Assembly: GCF_010686725.1 (NCBI RefSeq)
Contig: NZ_JAAGWZ010000001.1
Coordinates: 744,001 to 808,000 of the forward strand
Origin: Galbitalea soli
GTDB taxonomy: Bacteria; Actinomycetota; Actinomycetes; Actinomycetales; Microbacteriaceae
DNA: 64,000 nucleotides
Direction of reading: 5' to 3'
Shown: one piece after another, positions 9,494 to 17,684 of the stretch
Position numbering within the stretch: the first letter of the stretch is position 1
Layout: every line of letters begins with the position of its first letter
Position numbers and translations under genes: made by a program
Notes under the pieces: generated by a model
What the model saw: only the letters and a program-made list of their open reading frames with translations
Told to the model about the DNA's origin: nothing
The model's database searches: none

Positions 9494-10840
9494 ATGACCG
9501 ACACGCTCGCTCCCACCAGTACCCCCGCCGTCACCCAGGAGCGCCGTATCGTCACGGCGATTCCCGGCCCCAAGTCGCAGGAGCTCCACGAGCGTCGCCT
9601 CGCCGCGGTCCCCGTCGGCGTCTCCTCCGCCCTCCCCGTCTACATCGAGGCCGCGCACGGCGCGATCGTGCGCGACGTCGACGGCAACCAGTTCATCGAC
9701 CTGGGCGCGGGCATCGGAGTGACCACCATCGGGCACACCGACGACGCGGTCGTCGAGGCGGCGCGGGAGCAGCTCGGCAGCGTCATCCACACCCTGTTCA
9801 CTATCACGCCCTACGAGGAGTACGTGCGCGTGGCGGAACTGCTCGCCGAGCACACCCCCGGCACCCACGCGAAGAAGACCGTGCTCGTGAACTCGGGCGC
9901 GGAGGCCGTCGAGAACGGCGTCAAGATCGCGCGCAAGTACACCGGGCGCAACGGGGTCGCGGTGCTCGAGCACGCGTACCACGGTCGCACCAACCTCACC
10001 ATGGCCATGACCTTCAAGGCGATGCCCTACTCGCTCGGCTTCGGGCCGTTCGCCGGCGACATCCACCGCGCTCCGAACTCCTACCCCTTCCGCGACGGCC
10101 TCAGCGGTGTCGAGGCCGCGAAGCGCACCACCGACTACCTGGAGAAGACGGTCGGGGCGACCGATCTGGCCTGCCTCGTCGTCGAGCCGATCCAGGGTGA
10201 AGGCGGGTTCCAGGTTCCCGCGGACGGGTACCTGCCGGCGCTCCAGGAGTGGTGCACCGCCAACGGCATCGTGTTCATCGCCGACGAGATCCAGAGCGGC
10301 ATGGCCCGCACCGGCGCCTACTTCGCGAGCGAGCACTTCGGCGTGGTGCCCGACATGGTACTGAGCGCCAAGGGCATCGCGGGAGGCCTGCCGCTCGCGG
10401 GCGTGACCGGCCGCGCCGAGATCATGGACGCCTCGCACCCGGGCGGTCTGGGCGGCACCTTCGGCGGCAACCCCGTCGCCGCCGCCGCCGCGATCGCGGT
10501 CTTCGACCGCATCGAGAAGGACGACCTGCTCGCCGAGGGCCGCCGCATCGAGGGTGTTCTCAAGACCGGCCTGCTCGAGCTCCAGCAGAAGTACGACGTC
10601 ATCGGCGACGTTCGCGGAATCGGCGCGATGATCGCGATCGAACTCGTCGAGCCCGGCACGAAGAACCCCAACTCCGCCGCCGTGCAGAAGATCGCCTCCT
10701 ACGCCGGTCAGCACGCCGTGATCCTGCTCACCGCGGGCACCTACGGCAACGTGCTGCGGTTCCTGCCGAGCCTGGCCATCAGCGACGCGCTGCTGCGGGA
10801 GGCGCTCGCCGTGATCGACGAGGCGCTCGCCACGCTGTGA
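9494..10840 (+). CDS. gabT: 4-aminobutyrate aminotransferase, copy 2
   Basis: 448 aa, class III PLP fold. Motifs: NSGAEAVENGVKIAR, HAYHGRTNLTMAM, VEPIQGEGGF, IADEIQSGMARTG, and the PLP lysine in LSAKGIAGGLPLAG. GTFGGNPVAAAAA follows. It resembles the copy at 6518-7840 throughout and keeps the GEGG form of the pocket motif (copy 1 has GDGG). A TAAACT lies ten nt before the ATG. The stop overlaps the asparaginase start (GTGA), so the two genes are translationally coupled. Confidence 0.92.
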   Translation: MTDTLAPTSTPAVTQERRIVTAIPGPKSQELHERRLAAVPVGVSSALPVYIEAAHGAIVRDVDGNQFIDLGAGIGVTTIGHTDDAVVEAAREQLGSVIHTLFTITPYEEYVRVAELLAEHTPGTHAKKTVLVNSGAEAVENGVKIARKYTGRNGVAVLEHAYHGRTNLTMAMTFKAMPYSLGFGPFAGDIHRAPNSYPFRDGLSGVEAAKRTTDYLEKTVGATDLACLVVEPIQGEGGFQVPADGYLPALQEWCTANGIVFIADEIQSGMARTGAYFASEHFGVVPDMVLSAKGIAGGLPLAGVTGRAEIMDASHPGGLGGTFGGNPVAAAAAIAVFDRIEKDDLLAEGRRIEGVLKTGLLELQQKYDVIGDVRGIGAMIAIELVEPGTKNPNSAAVQKIASYAGQHAVILLTAGTYGNVLRFLPSLAISDALLREALAVIDEALATL

Positions 10841-11823
10841 CGAGCGAGGAAGGGGCCGACCGCTCGCTGACCGCGGCCGGCTGCGTCGAACTGGCGCAAC
10901 TGGAGAGATCCGAGCTGATCGAGTCGCGACACCTCGGTGCGGCGGTCGTCGTCGATGCCGATGGCGCGCTCGTCACCGCTCTCGGCGACCCCGCCGCGCT
11001 CGTCTACCCGCGGTCGACCCTCAAGCCGGTGCAGGCGACGGCGGTGCTGCGGGCCGGCCTCCCGCTCGACGGAGAAGAGCTCGTACTCGCCTCGGCGAGC
11101 CACGCGGGCAGCCCCCAGCACCTCGCGGTCGTGCGACGGATCCTTGCGAGTGCGGGCCTCGACGAGACCGCGCTGCAGTGCCCCGCCGACTGGCCCCTCG
11201 GCCGCGAATACCGGGACGAGCTGGTCCGGGCGGGCCTCGGGCCCTCGCGTCTGCACATGAACTGTTCGGGGAAGCACGCGGCGTTCCTCGCGGTCTGCGC
11301 CTGGCGCGGCTGGGACGTGGCGGGGTACCTGGAGGGCGGTCATCCGCTGCAGCAGCTGGTGCGCGAGACCATCCAAGACTTCACCGGCGAGCCCGTCCTG
11401 CACAGCGGGGTCGATGGATGCGGTGCGCCCGTCCACGCCGTGAGCCTGGTCGGCCTCGCCCGTGCCACCGGCCGCGTCACCGGCGCGGCCGAAGGCCCCC
11501 AGGCGCGGGTCGCGGCAGCGATTCGCCGCCACCCCTGGGGCATCGACGGGCACGGGCGCGCCAACACCGTCGTCATTCAGGAGCTGGGACTGATCGCGAA
11601 GCTGGGCGCCGAGGGCGTCATGGTGATGGGCGCACCCGACGGGCGGGCCGTCGCGGTGAAGGTGCTCGACGGCAGCCTGCGCGCCGCGACGATCGTGGCG
11701 CTCGAGCTTCTCGTTCGGGTCGGTGCGGTCGATCGCGATCGGGCCGCCGGCGTGGCCGCCCAGACCACCGAGCGCGTGCTCGGCGGTGGGCACCCGGTCG
11801 GTCGACTCTCCGTCGCCTTCTGA
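10837..11823 (+). CDS. L-asparaginase, Rhizobium etli type II family
   Basis: 328 aa from GTG 10837, overlapping the gabT stop by four nt. It belongs to the asparaginase_II family (R. etli AsnII-like), a zinc-containing class unrelated to the E. coli enzymes. The catalytic SxxK pair is S60/K63 (in YPRSTLKP), Ser88 is in SASHAG, the NCSGKHAAF stretch gives C143 and K146, and DGCGAP gives D193 and C195. These match the zinc/active-site pattern Cys-x2-Lys and Asp-x-Cys of the family. It hydrolyses asparagine to aspartate and ammonia, feeding the same amino-donor pool as the neighbouring transaminases. Confidence 0.88.
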   Translation: MTSEEGADRSLTAAGCVELAQLERSELIESRHLGAAVVVDADGALVTALGDPAALVYPRSTLKPVQATAVLRAGLPLDGEELVLASASHAGSPQHLAVVRRILASAGLDETALQCPADWPLGREYRDELVRAGLGPSRLHMNCSGKHAAFLAVCAWRGWDVAGYLEGGHPLQQLVRETIQDFTGEPVLHSGVDGCGAPVHAVSLVGLARATGRVTGAAEGPQARVAAAIRRHPWGIDGHGRANTVVIQELGLIAKLGAEGVMVMGAPDGRAVAVKVLDGSLRAATIVALELLVRVGAVDRDRAAGVAAQTTERVLGGGHPVGRLSVAF

Positions 11824-11881
11824 GCCACGACGCCGTCACAGCCGGATCGCCGTCCGGAGCGCCACGCCGCGGCTTCCGCGG

Positions 11882-13249
11882 TCAGCCGAACAGGCTGACG
11901 ACCGCCTCCCGGAACGCGACGGTGTGGCGCTCCACATCGGCCGCCGTCGTCGCGGGGCTCATCAGGGCCATGTTGTGGAACGGCGTGATGAGGATCCCGC
12001 GGTTGAGGGCGTGCAGATGCAGGTACTGCTGCAGCTCGAAATCATCGGCCTCGGCCGCCTCGCGACCATCGTGCGGCGGTGTCGGGCGGAAGCTGTACTC
12101 GGCTCGCGCACCGAGCTGCGTGACCTGCCACGGCACGTCGAACTCGTCGAGAGCGGCCTGCACGCCGACCGTCCACTCGGTGCAGCGGTCGATCATCCCG
12201 GTGAAAGCCTCGGCCGTGAGCACCTCGCTCAGGGTCGCACGAATCCCGGCGAGCGACACCGCGTTGCCGGCGAGTGTTCCGCCGACGCCCCCGACGTCGA
12301 TGTCTTCGAGTTCGAGCGAGTCCCGCACGGCCGCCGCGAACGCTGCGGTCATGCCGTATGCGCCCGCGGGCACTCCCCCGCCGATGGACTTGCCGACGAC
12401 GACCGCGTCCGGGCGAAGGCCGTCGCGCGCGATCATCCCGCCCGGGCCGGCCGACAGGGTGTGGGTCTCGTCGATGATGAGCAGGGTGCCCGTGCGATCG
12501 CAGAGCTCCCGCACCGCGGCGTGCCAGCCGGGGTCCGGCAGCACGATCCCGATGTTGGTGAGCGCGGGCTCGATCAGAACGGCCGCGACCTCCAGTGTGG
12601 CGAGTGCCGCCTCCATCGCGGGCAGGTCGTTGAACGGCACGACCGCCGTGGTGAGGGACGGGGGCACCGGTGCACCGATGTTCCCTCGGCGCTCCACGAC
12701 GGCGCCGTCGGCGTCGAGCGTCGCGTAGGCCTCGTCGACCGTGCCGTGATAGCAGTGGTCGATGACGAGGATCTTCGGACGGCCGGTGACCTGCCGCGCG
12801 TAGCGGATGAGCGCGCGGTTCGCATCCGTCGCCGAGAGCGCGAACTGCCAGCTCGGCACGCCGAATCGGTCGCTCAGCAGTTCGGCGGCGACCGCCGCGT
12901 CGCGGGTGGGCAGCATCATCGTGGCACCGGCAGCGAGGCGTTCCGAGATCGCGGCCACGGATGCCGCGGGCGCATGCCCGCACATCGCGCCGGTGTCACC
13001 GAGGCAGAGATCCACGTGGTCGATGCCGTCCGCGCAGCGGAAGTGCGCGCCCGCGGCACGCTCGACGAACACCGGCCACGGCCCCGGCCACTTCGCCATC
13101 CAGAGCATCGGGACGCCGTCAGGCATGTGGACGAGCCCCTCCCGCCACAGTCGCTCCGACGCGGGACGGGCGGCACGATACACGTCGAGCTCCGCCTCCC
13201 ACGCCTCGCGCAGGCGCGCACGATCGCTGTAGTAACCGGGACCGGTCAT
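11882..13249 (-). CDS. Class III (glutamate-1-semialdehyde mutase-like) aminotransferase
   Basis: About 455 aa from ATG 13249; a TTG at 13273 in frame would overlap potC. PLP fold: LGDTGAMCGHAP near the N-terminus, ATDANRALIRYAR, DHCYHGTVDEAY, DETHTLSAGPGGM, and the PLP lysine K287 in VVGKSIGGGVP. The pattern is closer to glutamate-1-semialdehyde aminomutase-type proteins than to GabT. As the last gene of the potD-A-B-C run (seven nt after potC), it probably acts on an imported amine or amino acid. Substrate unknown. Confidence 0.85.
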   Translation of the reverse strand: MTGPGYYSDRARLREAWEAELDVYRAARPASERLWREGLVHMPDGVPMLWMAKWPGPWPVFVERAAGAHFRCADGIDHVDLCLGDTGAMCGHAPAASVAAISERLAAGATMMLPTRDAAVAAELLSDRFGVPSWQFALSATDANRALIRYARQVTGRPKILVIDHCYHGTVDEAYATLDADGAVVERRGNIGAPVPPSLTTAVVPFNDLPAMEAALATLEVAAVLIEPALTNIGIVLPDPGWHAAVRELCDRTGTLLIIDETHTLSAGPGGMIARDGLRPDAVVVGKSIGGGVPAGAYGMTAAFAAAVRDSLELEDIDVGGVGGTLAGNAVSLAGIRATLSEVLTAEAFTGMIDRCTEWTVGVQAALDEFDVPWQVTQLGARAEYSFRPTPPHDGREAAEADDFELQQYLHLHALNRGILITPFHNMALMSPATTAADVERHTVAFREAVVSLFG

Positions 13250-13256
13250 GACGGGA

Positions 13257-14150
13257 TCACTGCACCTTTGCAAGTCGCTTCGCGCGGGACTGCGTCACGA
13301 TCTGGCTGATCACGACGATGGCGATCGCGATCAGGAACACGGCCGAGGCGATGACGTTCGCCTGGGCCGGGATTCCGCGCGTCGCCGAGATGTAGATGTA
13401 GGTCGGGAAGGTCTGCACCGTGCCCGCATTGAAGTAGGTGATGATGAAGTCGTCGAAGCTCAGGCTGAACGACAGCAGCGCCGCCGCGAGGATTCCGGGG
13501 AGCAGCAACGGGAAGGTCACCCGCATGAACACCTGCGAGGGCGATCCGTAGAGGTCGCGCCCGGCCTCCTCGAGCGCCGGATCCAGACTGGCGACGCGCG
13601 CCTTCACCGTGACGACCACGAAGCTGAGACAGAACATCGAGTGGGCGATGATGATCGTCCCGATCCCCTTCGGCACACCGGCGCTGAGGAACTGCGCGGC
13701 GAGACCGGCACCCATGACCACCTCCGGGGTGGCCATCGGCAGGAAGATGAGCAGGCTCGTGACCGCCCGGAAGCGGAAGCGGTACCGCACCAGGGCGATC
13801 GCGATCATGGTGCCCAGGGTCGTCGCGATCACCGTCGCGGTCACCCCGATCAGGATGCTCGTGCCGAACGCCGCGCAGACGTCCTGCTGGTCGCACACGT
13901 TCGTCCAGTTGCTGAACGTGAAGCCGTTCCACGAGATGTTCGACTTCAGCGACTTGTTGAAGGAGAAGACGATCGTGTAGACGATCGGGATCAGCAGGAA
14001 CACGAGCGCCAGCACGCTGTAGGTGGGGAGGAGCCAGTTGCCGAGCCCGCGGCTCCGGCGCGGCGCGGGACGCGGGGCCGTTGCGGCGCGCGCGGTCGAC
14101 GCGGAGGCGGCGGAGCCGAGCGGAGAGGCGGCGGGGGTCGAGGCGCTCAC
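13257..14150 (-). CDS. potC: Polyamine ABC importer permease PotC-like
   Basis: 297 aa inner-membrane permease with six predicted helices after an Ala-rich, Arg-rich cytoplasmic N-terminus. The EAA-type coupling loop is EEAGRDLYGSPSQVFMRVTFP. C-terminal TYFNAGTVQTFPTYIY and SQIVTQSRAKR are typical of PotC. It overlaps potB by four nt (ATGA). Confidence 0.9.
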   Translation of the reverse strand: MSASTPAASPLGSAASASTARAATAPRPAPRRSRGLGNWLLPTYSVLALVFLLIPIVYTIVFSFNKSLKSNISWNGFTFSNWTNVCDQQDVCAAFGTSILIGVTATVIATTLGTMIAIALVRYRFRFRAVTSLLIFLPMATPEVVMGAGLAAQFLSAGVPKGIGTIIIAHSMFCLSFVVVTVKARVASLDPALEEAGRDLYGSPSQVFMRVTFPLLLPGILAAALLSFSLSFDDFIITYFNAGTVQTFPTYIYISATRGIPAQANVIASAVFLIAIAIVVISQIVTQSRAKRLAKVQ

Positions 14151-15058
14151 AGGAGGTCATCCGTTCCCGCGCGACGCACGTAACTGCCGACGATGATGAG
14201 GATCACGAGCATGAGCACGATCGAGAGCGCGGCCGCGGCCGGGTAGTTCAGTTGCACCAGGAAGTTGCTCTGGATCACGTTGCCGATCATGGACGAACTC
14301 GCGCCACCCAGGAACTCCTGGCTCGCATTGACGTAGTCGCCCGCCGCCGGGATGAAGGTGAGCAGCGTGCCCGAGACGATACCGGGAAGCGAGAGCGGAA
14401 TGGTGACCCGCCAGAACGTGGAGGCTGGGGTGCCATACAGGTCGCTGCTGGCCTCGAGGTAGCGGATATCGAGGCGCTCCAGCGTCGTGTAGAGCGGGAG
14501 GCACATGAAGGGGATGAAGTTGTAGGTGAGACCGAAGACGACCGCGACCGGCGTGCCCGTGATATGCGTCTGCGGCCCGAGCAGCGAGAGCGCCTTGAGG
14601 CTCGTGACGATGGGGCCCTCGTCGGCGAGGATCGTCTTCCAGGCCAGCGTGCGCAGCAGGAAGCTGATGAAGAACGGCGCGATGACGAGGATGAGCATGA
14701 AGCTCTGCAGCAGCGGCCACTTCCGCACTTTCACGCCGATGAAGTACGCGAGCGGGTAGCTGAACAGCAGCGCGAACACCGTGGCGAGCAGCGCGTACAG
14801 GAACGACCGGAAGATCTGGGTGCTGTACGTGCCCACCGAGTCCACGTAGTTCTGCCAGTTGAACGCGTACTGGAAGGTGCCGGAGCCGTCCGGCGCGGGC
14901 GCCTCGAGCGAGGTGATGACGAGCGAGACCAGCGGCACGATGAAGAACAGCACCAGATAGAGGATGCCCGGCAGCAGAAGCACGAGCGCGATCTTGCTCT
15001 GCCGACGCGGTGCCGGCTCGGCCTGGGTGGGGGCCCCGGCGAATGCGGTCATCGCCAT
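14147..15058 (-). CDS. potB: Polyamine ABC importer permease PotB-like
   Basis: 303 aa permease partner of PotC, six helices. The first helix follows RRQSKIALVLLLPGILYL. The EAA-type loop is EASSDLYGTPASTFWRVTIP, and FIPAAGDYVNASQEFLGG is the characteristic PotB segment after it. It starts three nt after the potA stop. Confidence 0.9.
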   Translation of the reverse strand: MAMTAFAGAPTQAEPAPRRQSKIALVLLLPGILYLVLFFIVPLVSLVITSLEAPAPDGSGTFQYAFNWQNYVDSVGTYSTQIFRSFLYALLATVFALLFSYPLAYFIGVKVRKWPLLQSFMLILVIAPFFISFLLRTLAWKTILADEGPIVTSLKALSLLGPQTHITGTPVAVVFGLTYNFIPFMCLPLYTTLERLDIRYLEASSDLYGTPASTFWRVTIPLSLPGIVSGTLLTFIPAAGDYVNASQEFLGGASSSMIGNVIQSNFLVQLNYPAAAALSIVLMLVILIIVGSYVRRAGTDDLL

Positions 15059-15061
15059 GGG

Positions 15062-16255
15062 TCAGTCTCCGGCCTGTGCCGCGGCGTGCGCCGTCGCGAT
15101 CTGCGCGGTCGCCAGATCGGCGGTCGCGAGGTCGGCGTCCTCGGGAACAGGGCTGTCGCTCAGACCGAATCCGTGATCGACGGTCCAGCTCATCCAGACC
15201 TGCGCGCCGACGTTGACGACCGGGCCGAACACCATGTTCTGGGCGAACACGATCATGGGACCGATGTGCGGCACCTCGACCACGTACTGGGTGCTCACGC
15301 CGCTGAAGGACACGTCGACGACGCGTCCGGGTCCGATCACGTTGACCCCCGTGGTGGGAGCCGGCGCCTCGGTGAGCAGCGAGAGCTTCTCGGGCCGGAC
15401 ACCGATCGTGATCGTGCCGTCGTGCACCTGCGCGCGGCTCTTCGGCACGACGATCTGGGCGCCCGCGACGGTGACCGTGATGCTCTCGGAGTTGCTCGCG
15501 GTCACGGGGCCGGTGAAGAGGTTCGACTGCCCGAGGAAGTTGGCCACGAACGCCGTCTTCGGCAGCTCGTAGAGCTCCTCCGGCGCGCCCATCTGCTCGA
15601 TCTGGCCCTTGTTCATCACCGCGACGGTGTCGGCCATGGTCATGGCCTCCTCCTGGTCGTGGGTGACATGCACGAAGGTGAGGCCGACCTCGTTCTGGAT
15701 GTTCTTGAGCTCCAGCTGCATCTGGCGTCGGAGCTTCAGATCGAGCGCCCCGAGGGGCTCGTCGAGCAGAAGCAGCGCCGGGCGGTTCACGACGGCGCGC
15801 GCGAGGGCGACGCGCTGCTGCTGCCCACCGGAGAGCTGCTGGGGCTTGCGGGCGGCGAGGTGATCGAGCTCGACCAGACGGAGGGCCTCGTGGGCCTTCG
15901 CGATCGGGTCGGTGATGCGGCGTCGACGGAGCCCGAAGGCGACGTTCTCGAGCACCGTCATGTGCGGGAAGAGCGCGTAGCTCTGGAACACGGTGTTGAC
16001 CGGCCGCTGGAACGGCTTCGTCGACGTGACGTCCTTGCCGCCGATGAGAATCTGACCCGAGGTGGGTTCCTCGAGACCGGCGACGAGGCGCAGCGTCGTC
16101 GTCTTGCCGCAGCCGGAGGGGCCGAGCAGGGCGAAGAACGAGCCCGCCGAGATCGTGAGGTTGAGATTCTCGATGGCCGTGAAGCCGGGGAATCGCTTGT
16201 GGATGCCGACGAGTTCGAGGTCGGCGCCGGACTCCGCGAAGATGCCGCCGGCCAT
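15062..16255 (-). CDS. potA: Polyamine ABC importer ATPase PotA-like
   Basis: 397 aa. Walker A GPSGCGKTT near residue 45, Q-loop FQSYALFPHM, signature LSGGQQQRVALARA, Walker B LLLLDEPLGALD and switch THDQEEA. A C-terminal TOBE-like regulatory domain (about 270-365) follows. The tail is an Ala-rich run with repeated ATADLATAQIATAH spacing. It overlaps the potD stop by one base. Confidence 0.93.
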   Translation of the reverse strand: MAGGIFAESGADLELVGIHKRFPGFTAIENLNLTISAGSFFALLGPSGCGKTTTLRLVAGLEEPTSGQILIGGKDVTSTKPFQRPVNTVFQSYALFPHMTVLENVAFGLRRRRITDPIAKAHEALRLVELDHLAARKPQQLSGGQQQRVALARAVVNRPALLLLDEPLGALDLKLRRQMQLELKNIQNEVGLTFVHVTHDQEEAMTMADTVAVMNKGQIEQMGAPEELYELPKTAFVANFLGQSNLFTGPVTASNSESITVTVAGAQIVVPKSRAQVHDGTITIGVRPEKLSLLTEAPAPTTGVNVIGPGRVVDVSFSGVSTQYVVEVPHIGPMIVFAQNMVFGPVVNVGAQVWMSWTVDHGFGLSDSPVPEDADLATADLATAQIATAHAAAQAGD

Positions 16256-17469
16256 CAGGCGCCGAGACCTACCGCTTCGAACGCACTGTTGTAGCGGGTG
16301 TTCTCGGCGTTCGTGAGGGTGCGGAAGAGCTTGACCTGGGAGAAGGTGTCGGCGTTGGGGAAGATGAGTTGGTCATCCACCAGGCTCGGGTCGATCTTCT
16401 TCATCGCCTCCTGCGCTCCCTCGACCGGCGTGATGTAGTTCACGTAGGCGGCGACGGTCGCCGCGACCTCGGGCTCGTAGTAGTAGTTGATGAGCGTCTC
16501 GGCGTTCGTCTTCTTCTTCGAGCCGATCGGGATCAGGTAGTTGTCGCTCCACAGGGTGCCACCCGTCTCGGGAATGACGAAGCCGAACTTGTCGGAGCCG
16601 ATGTCGGCGTTGATCCCCTCCACATCGCCCGACCAGACGATCGCGGCGAGCGTGTCCTCGTTCTTGAGGTCGTCGGCGTAGGAGTTTCCCTTGATGTTGC
16701 GGATCTGACCGCTGTCGACCTGCTTCTTGAACTCCGCGATCGCCGCGTTGAACTCCTTGTCGCCCCACGACTTGCTCGAGATGTCGACGCCCTGCTCGAG
16801 CATGATGAGCCCGATGGTGTCGCGCATCTCGGACAGCACGCCGATGCGCCCCTTGAGGGCCGGATCCCACAGATCGGAGACCTGCTTGATGCCCTTGGGA
16901 AGCTTCTCCTTGTTCCAGCACAGGCCGGCGAAACCGCTCTGCCACGGGACGGAGTAGTTGCGACCCGGGTCGAAGTCGGGGTTCTGCAGGCGGGGAGCGA
17001 GGTTGGAGAGGTTCGGGATCTTCGCGTGGTCGAGCTTCTGCGTGTAGCCGAGGTTGATCCAGCGGCTCACCATCCAGTCGGTGAGGCAGACGGTGTCGGC
17101 ACCGATGTCCTGCCCGAGCGCGAGCTGGTCCTTCACCTTGGCGTAGTAGCTGTTGTTGTCGTCCACGGCGATGTCGTACTTCACCTGGATACCCGTCTCC
17201 TTCTCGAAGGCGAGGAGGGTCGGGTACTGCTTCTGGTCGTTCTGGTCGAGGTACAGGGCCCAGTTGGCCCACGTCATCGTCTTGTCGGTCGCGGAGATGT
17301 CCTTCGCGGGCTGGAGCTTCTTGGCGCCGCCGATCGGGGCGCAGGCGGCGAGCGCAAGGGCCGCGGCACTCGCGGCGGCGCCACCGAGCATCGTGCGTCG
17401 CGTGACCTGCGAGGCTCGAATCTGCTGGACCAACTGGCGGATCATCGGATCTTCGGGCAGGGATCTCAT
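16255..17469 (-). CDS. potD: Polyamine-binding lipoprotein PotD-like, twin-arginine signal
   Basis: 404 aa periplasm-facing binding protein. The signal has a twin arginine (R24-R25, in VTRRTMLGG), a hydrophobic stretch, and a lipobox ending LAAC with Cys43, suggesting Tat export followed by lipidation. The mature part has FEKETGIQVKYDI and the PotD-type WANWALYLDQND opening. The start at 17469 is preceded by GGAGAGG with a five-nt spacer. It is the first gene of the potD-A-B-C-aminotransferase operon. The ligand could be putrescine or spermidine. Confidence 0.92.
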   Translation of the reverse strand: MRSLPEDPMIRQLVQQIRASQVTRRTMLGGAAASAAALALAACAPIGGAKKLQPAKDISATDKTMTWANWALYLDQNDQKQYPTLLAFEKETGIQVKYDIAVDDNNSYYAKVKDQLALGQDIGADTVCLTDWMVSRWINLGYTQKLDHAKIPNLSNLAPRLQNPDFDPGRNYSVPWQSGFAGLCWNKEKLPKGIKQVSDLWDPALKGRIGVLSEMRDTIGLIMLEQGVDISSKSWGDKEFNAAIAEFKKQVDSGQIRNIKGNSYADDLKNEDTLAAIVWSGDVEGINADIGSDKFGFVIPETGGTLWSDNYLIPIGSKKKTNAETLINYYYEPEVAATVAAYVNYITPVEGAQEAMKKIDPSLVDDQLIFPNADTFSQVKLFRTLTNAENTRYNSAFEAVGLGA

Positions 17470-17684
17470 GGGGGCCTCTCCTTCGCGGGCAGCAACCGGC
17501 AGGTACGCGCGCCGTTTGCGCGTGGCTCGATCCTGTCACAGCACGAGCGTCGGCGTCAGTAGGGAAAGAGCAAATCACCCACTTTGTAACAAGAATTTCA
17601 CGAAATCAGCACGGATCAGGGCGAATTTGATGCGGATTCGTTGGTTCACGCAACTGATCGCACTGGGCTGTTCCGCGTCGCCGG
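17470..17684 (-). promoter_or_regulatory. Upstream region of the pot operon
   Basis: 215 bp between the FtsK-like gene stop and potD. The block 17570-17650 is clearly richer in A and T than its surroundings (it includes tttgtaacaagaatttcacg) and is the likely site of the pot promoter and operators. No palindrome or hexamer pair is clear enough to name. Confidence 0.4.

Noticed and set aside
11867-11881. ccgcgg-ctt-ccgcgg hairpin as terminator between asparaginase and the aminotransferase
   Set aside because: Six-bp arms, three-base loop and no T tract; common by chance at this base composition.
17570-17640. GTAAC/TTCAC words upstream of potD as a GlnR box
   Set aside because: Spacing and half-sites do not fit the GTnAC-N6-GAAAC pattern well enough.
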